From Trema orientale (taxonomy: Eukaryota; Streptophyta; Magnoliopsida; Rosales; Cannabaceae): a DNA stretch of 64,000 bases. The stretch is taken from the NCBI GenBank assembly GCA_002914845.1, contig JXTC01000111.1, forward strand, positions 711,380 to 775,379. The letters run 5' to 3'. A model generated the notes under the pieces. That model made no database searches. It had not been told where the DNA came from and was given only the letters and a program-made list of their open reading frames with translations. Below are positions 1 to 13,193 of this stretch, in pieces. The position numbers and the translations under genes were made by a program. Position 1 is the stretch's first letter, and each line of letters starts with the position of its first letter.

Positions 1-295
1 TTTTTTTTAGAAATATATTCAGTTTGTTTTTTTTTTTTGAGAAATATATATGGTTAGGTTCTTTTTTTTATAGAAATATATACGTGTTAGTTTTACATCT
101 ACATACGATATTAATGAGATTATATCATAAAACTATCTATATATATTGTTGTATTCATTTATTATTTATTATTCATTACTTATTTATTATTGTTATTTTT
201 TATTATTATTATGATTATTTTGTAAGAAGTGCTATCCTATTTTAAAACAAGTCTACATATAAAATAAAAAAATTAAGGTAATTAAATATATAAAA
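1..295. other. AT-rich intergenic sequence
   Basis: Long T runs alternate with GAAATATATA-like phrases near positions 10-85. I see no coding signal; the only long frame is Phe/Tyr/Ile-rich, as expected from T-rich DNA. Confidence 0.6.
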
Positions 296-592
296 GAATT
301 TATCGACTAAATATAAGTCATACAACTTTAAAACTATATAAAAAAAAAATTATCAACATAAGTTATAAAACTTCAAACCTTTAAAAAAAAAAGAAAAGAA
401 TTTATCAACTAAATATAAGTTATGCAACTTCAAATCTTTAAAAAGAGAGAATTTACTGATTAAATATAAATTATATGACTTCAAAACTTTAGGGGGGGAA
501 GGGAGGAGAGGGGAGAGAGAGAGAAAGAATTTATCGACTAAACATAAGTTATACGACTTCAAACTAAACATAAGTTATACGATTTCAAAACA
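296..592. repeat. Minisatellite, about six degenerate units
   Basis: The phrase GAATTTATCGACTAAATATA followed by AGTTATACGACTTCAAA recurs near 296, 348 (partial), 398, 450, 527 and 566 (partial). Spacing is about 50-75 bases. The units are separated by A-rich or, at 491-525, G/GA-rich filler. The spacing is irregular, so this is an old or slipping array. Confidence 0.7.
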
Positions 593-1870
593 TAAACTAG
601 TTAACCTAGGAAAAACAAAAGTGTGCAGGAACAATTTTTAATTTCAATAAAGAAAGAAAATTATACTGACATATAATTTGTAATAACAATGATGAATATA
701 TTATTATAGGAATAAATATGTTATTCTTTATCTATATGTGATAAGGAATGAGAATAAAAATATAAGAATCAACGATAGAATAGGAATGAAAATAAAAAGA
801 AAGAAAAGGAAAAGGGATTCAAAAAAAATAACCTGTCCAACTCATAGGTTACAAATATGTTACTAATTTTTTGAGTCATATAAATAACTTTCTGTATTTA
901 TATATACGTATTAATTAGATTTTTTTTTTACAAAATTACTAATATTAATATAATCATTAGATCAGAATCCGATGACCCAAATTAGAGTACCCATTTATGG
1001 AGAAAAGCAAAAATTTCTATTGAAATATCACTCATATGTTTATATATATATATATATTAATGATCGAAGTTGTTTTATAATAGGGAATTTTTAAATTTAT
1101 TGCTCAGTATTGCAGCAAAGACTTTATAAAATACAGAATTATGTTTTCCATTTAAATAAAAGATTTGGTCACGATCTTTCTCAGAAGAAGCAAACTTATA
1201 AGTATATTCCGTCCGGCACGCCCTCTTATCTGATAGTATACATGGTCATATGCACTTCCGTCGATACACACGATGCATGCATGAAATACTGAAATATCCT
1301 AAGTATAAACCATATCCTGATGCGTTGAATAAATACAATGAATGCATGTATCAAATAAATAAACTACACAGACGCCAACTTTAAAAGCTAATGACATGAG
1401 TGGCATTTTTTTTTTTTTTTAATTTCTCGGATGAAACTGATTTTTTTCCTCACTCTTAACTCTTTCGATATCAAGCAATTCATAATATATATTCCATTTT
1501 TACATGCTCATCAATTAATTATTTGGATTACATGAAGTATATGAAAAATAATATAATGATAACAACAACAATAACAAACGCATGCAGTACAACACTTTTT
1601 CCAGACCAAATATTGACAAATTAAATTTTAGTATTTTTAGTACAGGCACGTGCCTTCTCATTCCGCTGATTATCTGAAATCGTGAAGAAATTATATTAAT
1701 TAATACATATACATTGAGCATGACTGAAACATATGATTAGCAATTAATTGTAGTTACAAATATGCACGTTTAACACTAAAAAATAATTGATATGCAGGTT
1801 TAATTACTTCGCTTTTTTTTAAAAAAAAATTTGAATTCTTCTAATTTTATAATAATTATCAATTCTACAC
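593..1870. other. Intergenic, nothing recognised
   Basis: AT-rich DNA with short TA and T tracts (1035-1059, 1410-1422). Short open frames on both strands have no recognisable domain. Confidence 0.5.
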
Positions 1871-2410
1871 GGGTTAATTACATTTTTATGCCTTGTATTT
1901 TGATTGTTTGTTTAATTTATACCTTACGTTTTGGGTATTATCAATATTGACTTTCAGATTTAAAATTTGTAACAAATTTATACACTCTCTATATCAAACA
2001 CCAATTTTGACCATTATATTTACCAAAATACACTTAAAAGTTTAAATATATATATATATTTTTTAAAAAGTCAGATTTAAAACATACATAAAATTTATAA
2101 AGTTTTCTTTTAATAATATTTAATTTTTGTTAGTTTTTGCTCTTTTTTAAATATTTGTTCTTTTAGTTATTAATTTTAATGAGTTTCAAAATATATATTC
2201 TCAAATTTTCAAAGGGTTTCAAAATATATATTCTCAAAGTTTCAAAGGGTATTTTGGACTAAATGATCAAAATTGGTGTTGGCTCTAAAGAATATATAAA
2301 TTTATTACAAGTTTCAAATTTAAATGTGAATGTTAATAATAACCAAAACGTATGCAAGTTATGAATTGAATAAATAGTCAAAATGTAAGGTATAAAAATA
2401 TAATTATTTC
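1871..2410. mobile_element. Foldback MITE, family 1, copy A (Mutator-like)
   Basis: The two ends are long imperfect inverted repeats. The left arm reads TTTTTATGCCTTGTATTTTG and, further in, GGTATTATCAATATTGAC. The right arm reads the complement (GTTAATAATAACC, AAAATGTAAGGTATAAAAA). The flanks at 1862-1870 (ATTCTACAC) and 2411-2419 (ATTCCACAA) agree at 7 of 9 bases, which fits an aged 9-bp target duplication of the Mutator superfamily. There is no coding capacity. A 33-bp tandem duplication at about 2183-2250 lies inside. A shorter relative is at 7532-7890. Confidence 0.7.
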
Positions 2411-2601
2411 ATTCCACAATGATAGATCTATCATCTTATTGTTATATAGGGTTTGGTGGTTTCCAACCTCATGTTATTTTGTGCTAGCTAGGTAATTTTT
2501 TCAAGTCTTGTAACGAAATTGAATAACTTAATTTTGATTATCTTTACTATTTTGTAGAGTCATAGAAAAAAAGGGAGGTCCAATTTCCAATTCTTCTTTC
2601 T

Positions 2602-2895
2602 TCACTACCAAAATCTTTGCTTTCGGTCATAACAAAATTTGTGACTAAAAGTAAAAAATTCGTCACCAAAAGAATGTAATCATAATTAGGTCGTGACTAA
2701 AAAATCTGTGGCTAAAAGTTTTTATTACAAAAAATGTAATTTATTGTAACTAAATATATTTTTATTCATAAATAATTTCATAAATATATATAAAAGGTTG
2801 TGACTAAAAGTACATTACTTATAACTTGTGACTAAATACTATTTTTAGTTACAAAATTTTTTTTATTGTGATTAAAGGTCATTTTAGTCAGAGAT
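2602..2895. mobile_element. CACTA-like terminus fragment
   Basis: Starts with CACTACCAAAATC, resembling the CACTA/EnSpm terminal motif. It is followed by many subterminal copies of GTGACTAAA or its variants on both strands (2641, 2692, 2798, 2828), an arrangement typical of CACTA subterminal repeats. I could not find a matching opposite end, so this is probably truncated. Confidence 0.45.
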
Positions 2896-4140
2896 GGAAG
2901 CACTTTGTTGCTTAGTGGGGGCTCGATTTTATATTTTCTTTTTTAAAAAGCCAAAAATATTATGTGTATATATATATATATAATGTTTTAGCATAAATTA
3001 TATGAAAAGCCATCACTAAAAAATAGAGAAATTATTGAATAGCCCCACAAAATAGATAAAATATAAAGGGTTTATATTTGTACTCCCGAATGACATAAAA
3101 ATACCTTTATTTTTAAAAAATGTTAATATATATTTATCCCTATGTAAAAAGACCAAAATATACAGTTTTATATATCTTTTAAATACAGTTTTATATATCT
3201 TTTAATTAGATGTATGATAATTTATCCTCCCTAATTACACTCCATCGTATTACAATTAAAAATCTTTGGTAAACTTTCTCCATAAGCACACTACTTGAAC
3301 TCCCTATTATTATTATTATTACTAGTTTGATAATTTTGTTCATCAATTGAATAACATAAATGATGATCTTTCAACATTATTCGACGGTTACAATGGAGAT
3401 GTTTAGCTTGAACCATAATGATTATATTACTTTGTCTAATGTATATATTCTTGGTGAGGAAAAATTACGGAGCTTGGAAGCTCAGCAAAAGAAATTCGAG
3501 AGAGCAATAACAGAGTTGATCATGTGTTCTTTGCTGAAGAATTTTAATGAGGCAACATCATATTGATAAATATGAATTATTATCATGGTTTATTTGAAAA
3601 AATTTTCGAACTCTTATAAAGGCTCAGTGAATCAGCATCCAAGTGGAGGCTAATACGAAAATTTCATCATTCCAGTGAGGCTGGTGAAGGAAGACCTTAA
3701 TTTTCAACCTATATATATATATATTATATAAAATAATGGTTGCCAATTCAATAGTTTTTTTTTTTTTTTTTATCCTCTGTGTGTGTGTTTTTTTTTTAGC
3801 CATTGCATCATCATCTAATAGTGACCTAACGGCTGTAATGAGGTACATGAAAAGATGTGCATCATTAATGCTATTTCTCTCTCTTACTTTTTACTATAAA
3901 AAAATATGCATGATAAATTTTCATTGGCCAAAATAATACTTATGTATAGGTAAAAAAAATATAATACCTACTGGATTGGTGCCCTAAAATAATACATATA
4001 TTATATACATATTTATATAAATATTTAATGTATGTGTGATAATTGAACGTTTAGTTTTTGGTTTTTAAATGCCAAAAATAAAAATTTTAATTTATAATGT
4101 TCTCTTTCTATTAATTAACCTAGCGTGTATTAATAAAAAT
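2896..4140. other. Intergenic, nothing firmly recognised
   Basis: AT-rich with TA runs (2969-2982, 3712-3731) and T runs (3757-3772). A 68-codon open frame at 3360-3566 has a coil-like stretch rich in Glu, Lys and Gln, but no known domain, no flanking exons and no clear promoter. I do not call it a gene. Confidence 0.4.
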
Positions 4141-5580
4141 CAAAACTAACTAATATAGTGATAAGAATGGTCGTTCTACAGAGATTGGGTGTTAAACTAT
4201 CGCTAAGTATCGGAATTATTGCAACTCGACTTTATTTAGGCATAAAATCTAAATGAATATGAAAGTAGACAAATAAAAAAAAAAAAGATAAAAAGAACAA
4301 AGTGTAAATAAAATATGGATAAAATTATACACGAATATACTATGAATTAATTTTATGTAATTACTCCTAAGTTCGTTAATTAAGTAACTACCGGCTTAGT
4401 TCTATTTAACTCACTAATTGAGAGACTTAATCTAACCTCATTACCACTCCCGAGCGTCAAATGAGCTAATACACCTAACTAACCTAAGTAAATATCCCTA
4501 TTTAAACCTATTAATATTGAGTATTTATTAAGCTTAAGCCCTTAAATAGAAGTTAAAGTATCGCTCATCTCCCGGTCTTACAATAACCCAAATAACCTAA
4601 AACTATCAAAGTGGTTATCTTGGCGTTGATCTCCTCCCGGTCTCACAATAATCTAAACTGTATCTCTCAATTCTGGATTATGAAATTAATCTCTTCTGAG
4701 TATCAAAATCACAACCTAAGTTCAACTAATTCATTAGCCAAATAAATTAGAAGCAACAAGTGAAGAGAAGTATAAATGAATTGAAAATAGAAATTAGACC
4801 AACAATAAAAAAAATAATCAAAATAAAGTATTAAAAAGGGTAAAATAAATCCTAGCTATCAAATAAAAACAAGCATAGTAGAATCCAATACTAATCTTAA
4901 CAAAAAATTTATAAATCCAAGCATGTTCATACAATAATATCAATACAAATTTCTAAGATATTAGTGTAAGAGAAAGGAAAAGAAAAACTCTTGTGGAGAT
5001 GAGCTTCAAGTCTTCAAGAATCTCTCCCAAGAATTCTTTAAGAAATCTTCAACTCCAAGCTTTTCTCTCTAGGAATTTGGTGTGTTTTTCTCTCCAATTC
5101 TCCATACTTGAAATTTCTACATCCATCCCCCTTTTATGCTTCATTCTAGGTCAAATTCAAGCACCACTTAAGTATAGATGAGTCTCCACCATTGGATCAT
5201 GAGAAAGGAGCGGTCCGGGATGTGTCAAGGGCGTGGCCCCCCTGAAGTGGGGCATGAGTGCCCCCTTTGCTGTCTAAAGGTGCAGGGGCACCTCAACAGA
5301 TGCATGGGGCTGCCTCTACTGTACTCTGTTGTACTATGTTACTTCCCAGATGTGCTGCTTTAGCTCCGTTTTACCTCGTTTTTGTTGCGAGACATCCCGA
5401 TCAGACCCAACTTCTATCCAAATGGTTTGAAAAATCAATTTTTAGCACAAATTAATCTTGATTCTTATTTGTTCACAAGAACTGCAAAAACAAACTAAAA
5501 CACATCAAACTAACAAAAACACTTGAAAACACACAAGTATTTGAGCTTGAAGCATCCTTGATTTGGAGGTAAATATCCTC
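4141..5580. repeat. Unclassified dispersed-repeat-like block
   Basis: Composition changes here from the surrounding AT-rich DNA. Two similar CTCCCGGTCTTACAATAA / CTCCCGGTCTCACAATAA phrases occur at about 4569 and 4634. A GC-rich patch at 5200-5310 carries GGGGCATGAGTGCCCC, a near-palindrome. The look is that of a degenerate plant transposable element, but I cannot name a family or its ends. Confidence 0.35.
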
Positions 5581-5866
5581 CTCATCAATGTGTGTGTATA
5601 TATATATAAAGGTACTAAAAAATTATATTTAGTTATCAATATCTTGCATTTGAATCGTCTTTTTGTTTTTTTTTTCCTTTGTTTGTCTATTTTTGTTTCT
5701 TTTTTTTTCCCAAGTAATCAATCTAAAAAGATTGGTATTCTAGTTGTTAGAAGATTCTATCCCTCTCTTCTTCTTCTTTTTTTTTTTTTTTTTTGTGCAT
5801 GTAAGAGGAAATATAAATGCTTAATTAAAAAAAAAAAAAGAAAATGAGAGAGAGAAATCAACTGAT

Positions 5867-5992
5867 TTTGATGCATGAAAACAGACATCAAATGAAGAAA
5901 TTTTATTTGACTAAGTCGTGAGAAATGAACTTAATTTGATGTATAAAAACCAGATATCAAATGAAGATATTTTATTTGACTAAGTCGTTTTT
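5867..5992. repeat. 68-bp direct repeat, two copies
   Basis: A segment containing ATCAAATGAAG and TTTATTTGACTAAGTCGT occurs twice about 68 bases apart, with a few substitutions. No coding frame spans both copies. The surrounding 5580-6540 sequence is T-rich and otherwise featureless. Confidence 0.6.
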
Positions 5993-6539
5993 AACATAAT
6001 TTTTTTATTATCAAGGGTATATTTGTAACTTGATTACTTTTTATAGGGCACCAAAATTAATAAGTGAATAAAATTGATAGTGCACAAAGAAATGTCTATT
6101 TTAAGAATCATAAGAAGTGCCAATACTAAAAAATTTAATTTTCAAAATTTCTATTGGAGTTAATTTAGATAAGAGGTGCATGCCTTTATGCCATTTGGGG
6201 TGTAAATATGGCTCTCCAAACTATAATTCTAGTATTTACCATACAAGTTTACTGGTTCTGTCCCTGCTTTCAGACTAAAAAATTTTCAGTAAACAGTGAC
6301 CTTTTCTTTTTTTTTTTTTTTTTTTTGTAGTGCCGGCCTACCATTTTTTTTAATTAACTTGGTCGAAAAATTAAATTAAGATGCCAAAGCAATTGTATCT
6401 TAGTCTCAGAATCTTAAAAGGTAATTCTGATTCTCCATTTCCTGTATTTTGAAAATCTTAGTGCACGTGAGTGATGATCCATATTTTTTTGTCTCTCTAA
6501 TCTTTTAGCTTTGTACTTATCTAGAAGAGTACACTATTT

Positions 6540-7110
6540 ATATATCTAAAAATCCTAGTCTCTCTCTCTTTCTACTTGCATTTCCTCCCAATAAAAAAGT
6601 CAGCGCTGTCTCGTTTGGAGGCCGAAGAGGGGGTTTTTCCTTTTCTTTCATCGGTCTCCTCTTCTCATCCTCTTCTTCCTCCTCTTCTCTGCTTCTTTTT
6701 TCTTTTTCTTTTTCAGTTTTAATAAGTCTAGATTTAGATCTGGTTTATAATACCACCTTTTGTGTGGATTTTAGTCCGGTCCAGATCTTAAATATGAGAT
6801 TTCTTCTCAGATCTAGATCTGTTTAGTGGACGGTTTTTGTTTTCTTTTCTTTTCCACGGGCATGGATCTCAATTGGTGCTGGCCTCATCTACCACGCCAA
6901 GAATACAGCCAGGAGCAAGTGTTGAAGGCAATAGATTGCTGATGGTCCTTGTTATCTCTTTTTCTTGAAGAATTAGAGTAACTCACACATTTGTTCGTAG
7001 TTGTGTTTGTAATCCATTTTTCGTCTCCTTTCTTTGAAGAATTTGAAATTGTAATCCTTATGCTTACATTATAATTTGAAGCTTTTGCTTCGGTTAATGA
7101 TATTCCCTTG
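6540..7110. repeat. CT-rich block, possibly a retroelement or retroposed UTR
   Basis: A pyrimidine-rich stretch (6640-6720) is followed by AGATCTAGATCTG-rich sequence. It ends with a segment resembling a plant 3' UTR (about 6960-7110). There is no open frame. It may be an LTR remnant or a retroposed transcript end; I cannot decide. Confidence 0.25.
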
Positions 7111-7493
7111 AGGAGCCCGTTTATATATATATATAAAAAGAAGAGTACACTATTTAAACATACAGATCAAGAAGGCTAATAGCTACTTAATTAACTAGTA
7201 AGACACAAGAATAAACCTTCGCAGCTTCCCTTAAAATTTTCTATTAAATTAGCACCATATGGTATAGCATTGTTGGATTGCATATAATAGAATCCAATTG
7301 AGGATAACCATGCAGCATTATCTATTCTTTTCCAACACTCGGGAAGATTTTGATTCTTTAATAAGAAAATATATATCGAACCAATTAAGTACTTATACAA
7401 TCGAAAATTGCTTAAATAAATTATTTACCTTTTTTGTTTATTGGAAAGGTGGTTTACGTAAATTAATTTGAGCAATATTATTTTTATATGCAC

Positions 7494-7498
<5 letters not shown>

Positions 7499-7524
<26 letters not shown>
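7499..7524. repeat. (TA)n microsatellite
   Basis: About 13 uninterrupted TA units, lying directly beside the left end of a foldback MITE. Confidence 0.9.
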
Positions 7525-7531
7525 GTAAGGG

Positions 7532-7890
7532 TAGGGATAGAGTCATTTTTATACCCTATATTCTGACACTTTGTTCACTTTATACATTCTATTTTGGTTA
7601 TTATCAATATTGACCTTTAGATTTAATATTTGTACAAATTTATACCCTAACACTAATTTAGAGAAATTAATTTACCAAGATGATTTAATAAACTTATTCT
7701 CGGATTAGTTTTCATATGATTTATTTTCAATTTTTTAAACGGCAACTTAGTAAATTAATTACTCTAAATTGATGTCAAGGTAAATTTCTAACCGGTTTTA
7801 AATTTCAAGGTCAATATTGATAATAACCAAAACACAAATTATAATTTGAACAAAATATCAAAATACAGGTATAAAAGTGATAATATCTCT
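7532..7890. mobile_element. Foldback MITE, family 1, copy B
   Basis: The left arm contains TTTTTATACCCTATATTCTG and GGTTATTATCAATATTGACC; the right arm contains the complement (GGTCAATATTGATAATAACC, GGTATAAAAGTGATAA). Both arms match the element at 1871-2410, so the two are family members. The flanks give only a weak possible target duplication, so the exact ends are uncertain by a few bases. Confidence 0.65.
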
Positions 7891-10800
7891 ATGTAGGAAT
7901 CTGTATCTCTATATTACAAACATATTAAATTAACCCGACAAAGGGTACTAATTCATTCAGTTATATGTCAAATACATTATACATCCACATGTCATATGAT
8001 CTAGCATTTTTTTTTATCGTCCCCAGTCACCTCCAAAAAATAAAAAAGGAAAAAAAAAACGAAACATTAAATATTTAAAAAGAAAAAATTTAGGTGCTCA
8101 GCACGTTTGCAGAGAATCAGAATCACACTCATTACTGTATACTCACCCCAAAATCAAGGGATGATAATGTCTAAGGCGCAAGATGCAAAGCTTAAAGCAT
8201 AAATATACCCCCCTCAGTGTGTGGATATGTCTTTCTACAGTCATGACTTTCCCATGTATTAAATTATATAAATCTAATATTTATCTAGAACCACCCAAGT
8301 ATAGTACTACTGAATGAAGTATATGCCCAAATAAGTACTGAATCATATCAATCTGTGCAAAGAAGATAATGAAATGAAAGGACATATAGGTTTTCAATCC
8401 ATTTCAAAAGAAGGCAAAGATTGGGAATATTTTCTTCATTAAATTATGTGGGATATTCTTTTCTCTAGCTACGTACATAATAATATTTTTTTTCAAAGGT
8501 AGTTTCAGAACCATCCATGCATATATACAATCAAACAAAGAATCATATGCTCGGAATCATAATTTTCTTACACTATAGCTGGCTCATACATTGAAGGTTT
8601 GATTATTTTATTTTATTTTATTTTCTCACACAATTACAAAGATAATATATATATAGATAGATATATATACACATCATATATATGATGTAATTGGACCAAA
8701 ATAATTGCAGTGCAATTGAAGAGTGGCATCTCATACTCATGAAACAAAATGCAAAGCATTAAGCATAATTTTTATCTTCCGGACGCGTGGGATGCGATGG
8801 GATGGGATGGTTGGGATGTTGATTAGTCTTGTTCAAGTATACCATATTCATTAATATTGGGACAAATATACCAAAAATGCATGCTGAATTATTATTGCTG
8901 AATTTGGTCTGTTTATCATTATAAATTCATTTACTTACAATGGATCTTCTGAAAATAATGCCTTTTTAGCAGTGACGGTCAATAAAGCTGGATGTTGATC
9001 TTAGGATTTTAGTGAATTAAGACATTATGTGTGGTGTGAAAAGTAAAATACATGGGGTGGAATTAAAGAAAAGTAATTAAATACGCTAGCAGCATAAATT
9101 CTTGTCTTGAAATCTCAATTGATGCATGGATTATTGGTCAAAAATTAGGCCGCAAACCAGGAAAACTTTCAAATCATCCCGCCATAGCTTCCGAAATTTC
9201 TTGTATTTAATTTTTTATAATTCTTTAATTTCTTCTAGGGGGAAATAGAAAGTAAATGAGAAATTATATTACTTTAGAATTATTAAATTTGAAACCAACA
9301 AACATCTATATATTATGTTCTGAAAGAAAAGACTCGTGTAAATCTTATGTGTGGTGTGAAAAGTAACCGTTGAAATGGACAATTTGATAGTATTTTGAGC
9401 AAATTTATCGTGCATTTCGTGAAATTTATGTTTTGTTATAAAGAGTAGTTTCATTCAATCAAAACAGATAAAACAATAATAAATTCTATACAAATATCAC
9501 ATTACAATAATTCATTACAGTAAACAAATAGCTAAACCATTATTTCATATTGGCATGTGAGTCCACGGAACTCCATATAAGAGATCTCTGCTAGAAATAC
9601 TCATATATATCTAGCTTTTTGAAAAAACCCTTCACCATCCAATTGTCTTTTATACTGATATACTGACGGAAATTCCGTAGATTGATATTTTATATTTGAT
9701 TCTAATCTCAAAGTTACTTTAGATCTAGAAGAAAACCGTACCAAAAAAATAGAAACAAATAATAGTCTTCTATACAGATATGGAGATATGGTGAAAGAAA
9801 ACCCTTATAAATCTAGATCACGGCATCTAATATACTATATATATGTTTTCATACATATAGAAGGATTATTTTTGTGTAATGAGTTAAAGTACAGAAAAAA
9901 AATATTGAAGAGGATCATTCTATTGACGTGAGAGTCTTTCTCCAATAGGGTAGGGATCCAGAGAGTTAGAAGTTATATAGAGAGAAAAAACAGAAGAATG
10001 TAGTGGCTAAATAATCTGCAAAAAGAGTCAAACATACTATGAAATTTCTTCCGTTCCATCTTTGTATGGAACAAAAGAATCAAATATTAGGACCACTGAA
10101 GGGAAAAGAAAAATATGGAGACAGATATCAAGTAATATTAATTTCCACCCAAACTTGGCCACATACCAAAATCTCATTTTGTTCACTTAGTCAGACGTCA
10201 CAACCAGTGGCCAAATTCCCAAAAAAAAAAAAAAGTTAAAAGAAGGAAAAAAAAATCCCAAAAATATCCACAGTCAGGAGGGAAAAATGAAAACAGAGAA
10301 GAGGGACAATTATTTGGAAACGCAATGAAGAAAAAGCCATTGTAAGGTGCTAAAATTAGCTAAGTATCGAATAAAAAGAAAAAAAGTAAAAAGATAGATA
10401 GTAAAACAAATCCCGGCCTTTTCAAAAGAGACGCGCACATTATTTTAGAATTACAAATTGACAGTAATCTAAATCTAATACTAATAAAAAGTAAAATCAT
10501 GGTAAATTGCATTGACTAACATATATAATAAATTAGATCATGATTGATCATCATATATAGAAAGTTATATAATCGACGGCCACTAATTCTTTAGTCAATA
10601 TATAAATGATCATATATAGGTCTATGTGGGGTCAAACTTCTGTTTTCCCTTTTTCCTCTTTTTCTTTATAGTAAACTAGACAGAGTAGAAACTAGGTGAT
10701 AATGTAATTAATGGGAAAGGGTAGAGAGAGAAGAGAAATAAGACACAGGAGGGTTGGGTTTGGGTCGCTCTACTATGGCGCACCTATAATATGGTATCCG

Positions 10801-12152
10801 AATCAGACCATCATTTTCATTGTTTGTCATTGGTTCTATACTTCTAAAGCCTAGATTTCGTGTGTGTAACTTTTTTCACCTTCCCCCTCTTTAACTACTA
10901 AAACTCTACGTGGAAATATATATATATGTATATATGTGAGATATATATCGTGTTTTCTTGTTTTCTTACTTCACAACCAAATTAACATGTTTGATAGACT
11001 GGAAAATAGGTGCTTTGGAGCTTCTTTAATAGGAAATGTCACAAAAAACAATGCCTTCCCACATATTTTTGACCTTCTAACCCTAACTTTCAATTCCATT
11101 CACAAATGAGTAACGGTAGAGATACTCATTATATGATTCTAAATCTCATTTCATTTTCATCTCAGAGTGAGATTATACTAAATTAATTAACATTTTGTCT
11201 TTGAAAATCAAACCACATATTTGGTTCTAGTTTTTTGGGAGTGTCCCTAGTTTTACTCTTTACATATTATAGGCTTTTACTTGCAAGAGCACTACTATTT
11301 TATCTCTTGACTAGGGTATGAGTCCGACCTAATTTATTACATGTTAAAAAAAACGTGATTTATAAACCAATTAAAATGAATATTTCAATATTAACTACAT
11401 TGTTATAAACTTAATCACTTTTAAGTTCAAGACACATTCAATGATCATCAAGTCATGCAGACTTTTGCTATTTCAAATAAGATATTCTCATGAAATTAAT
11501 AATATCTCATGTACGATCGTGCTTTATTTACCATTTCACATTGATTAGTGAGTGAAAGTTGATGATAATCTAAACCTTATATTCTTAGAGAAAAATAAAG
11601 TTAATACATGTACTAGTATAGCATATATATATTATTCATCAATTCTCACAATTTTTTATTACTATATTAAAGCAAAAAATCCATTCTTTATCAGTAGTGA
11701 TATTACTACACACTTACAGCAAGGTTAATTTACAAGTAATGCACGTACTTTATTAGGTTGCGGTGATATTAACACTCATAAGTCATAAAGAATCATTTTT
11801 TTTTTCAAAATATATATATGGCAGATATATAGATAGCCAACATTGTTTGGTCTTGTCTGAAATTATTCTTCCCAAAGTGCCTACGAATAATAATCATATA
11901 GTATTAATTAGTTAAGAAACATTGGTCCTTAATTTTTTCCCCCCCCCTAACCTACAGTAATTCTACTATTCATCGGGTTCTCTTTCAAGGGAATATATTC
12001 AAAAAAAAAAGAGGAAAAATATATATGGAGTGAGAGAGAATGGTACGGAGAAGCAATAATAAAGGCGTATCTTTGAGTCAGCCACCTTAAGCACGCTGTC
12101 AATTTTCCACAACTAATAGGTCGATGGTGCAATCCATGTCTAGTAGGAAAAT

Positions 12153-12196
<44 letters not shown>

Positions 12197-13140
12197 TATG
12201 GATTTTGAAAATTTGAGAGTCTTGGTGAAGGGTCTCATGTTGACAAATTGGCAATAGATCAAGTGGGTCTAGAACAAAGGAATAGAACATGGAACCTCCT
12301 CCTAGTCACCTGCTCTAATTGCTACTAGGAAAACTAGCAGCCCAACAATTAATATATGTTTCATCATATGTCTATCATACATATGTGCATAATGCATTCT
12401 TACGCGGGGGGAACCATATGTGCATGTAATGTGATTGTTTATCCTTTTATGGTCATTTTATAAAAGACTCCGATTACTTTTCTTTCAAGAATAGTACTAT
12501 AAAAATGGAAACCGCATATGAATAGTTCTTGGCATCTTGTGCCTAATCCGATCTCACTAGCTACACCAAAGCATATAAATAAAGAAAAAAAGAAGATTCT
12601 GCATATCATATAATCAATTATGGTTGCTAATCCAAATGGGTCGGGTCGGGTTTTCCAGATTGAACTTGTTAGTGAATATTTCAACACTCTAATAATGAAT
12701 CTTAAACTTATCCAAAATCATATATGTACATATACACACATGTTATGGAGAGTAAACAAAATATTAGTATTGAAATATGGTGATCTGATGACCAACCAAA
12801 ATTATCAGGTCTTGAAAATCATCAAATTGCCCAAACACATATGATGAACTAAGGTGATATCTGCATTATATGCCTTAAGTGATGATGGGGTGATGTGCTT
12901 TTTTTTTTTTTTTTTTACTTTTTTTTGTATAAAGCCTACCACATGATATCTTATCCCTTTAATGTTTTAATTCCCAATGCCACAAACAAAAAAAAGATTG
13001 ACCTACAAAACAAATGCCTAATAATTGAACCTTTTTTTACTTATCCACAATTAGTGGAAATCAGGCTGGTCTAATTAGATACCACATTTGTGTGCTTCTA
13101 AATACTTCAACCAATAAGCTTCACTTCTTCATATAAGCAG
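7891..13140. other. Intergenic, upstream of the PHO1;H1 gene
   Basis: Over 5 kb of AT-rich DNA without a supportable gene. It holds poly-A/poly-T tracts, TA runs and a GA microsatellite (listed separately). Short open frames, for example at 10039-10239 and 12439-12687, have no domain, no splice-consistent partner and ordinary non-coding composition. Confidence 0.5.
12153..12194. repeat. (GA)n microsatellite
   Basis: About 20 GA units with one interruption (GAAAGA). GA/CT repeats are common upstream of plant genes, but this one is 1.7 kb from the nearest start codon. Confidence 0.9.
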
Positions 13141-13143
13141 CTC

Positions 13144-13193
13144 TTGACTCACTTATGGGGCATTTCTCAGCAAGTGTCGAAAATGCCCTTGAC
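13144..13193. promoter_or_regulatory. Two W-box core motifs upstream of PHO1;H1
   Basis: TTGAC cores occur at 13144-13148 and 13189-13193, about 0.7 kb before the start codon. WRKY6 and WRKY42 are known to bind W-boxes in the Arabidopsis PHO1 promoter, so the pair is suggestive. A five-base core is frequent by chance. I saw no perfect PHR1 site (GNATATNC) in the last 500 bases; the nearest is GGATATTT at about 13649. Confidence 0.25.

Noticed and set aside
3360-3566. 68-codon open frame with a coil-like stretch
   Set aside because: No domain, no splice partner and a length compatible with chance.
8779-8790. CGGACGCGTGGG, identical to part of a common cDNA-library adapter
   Set aside because: A 12-base match inside continuous genomic-looking sequence with no vector on either side. 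The followed-on GATGCGATGGGATGG repeat suggests local low complexity, so I treat it as coincidence.
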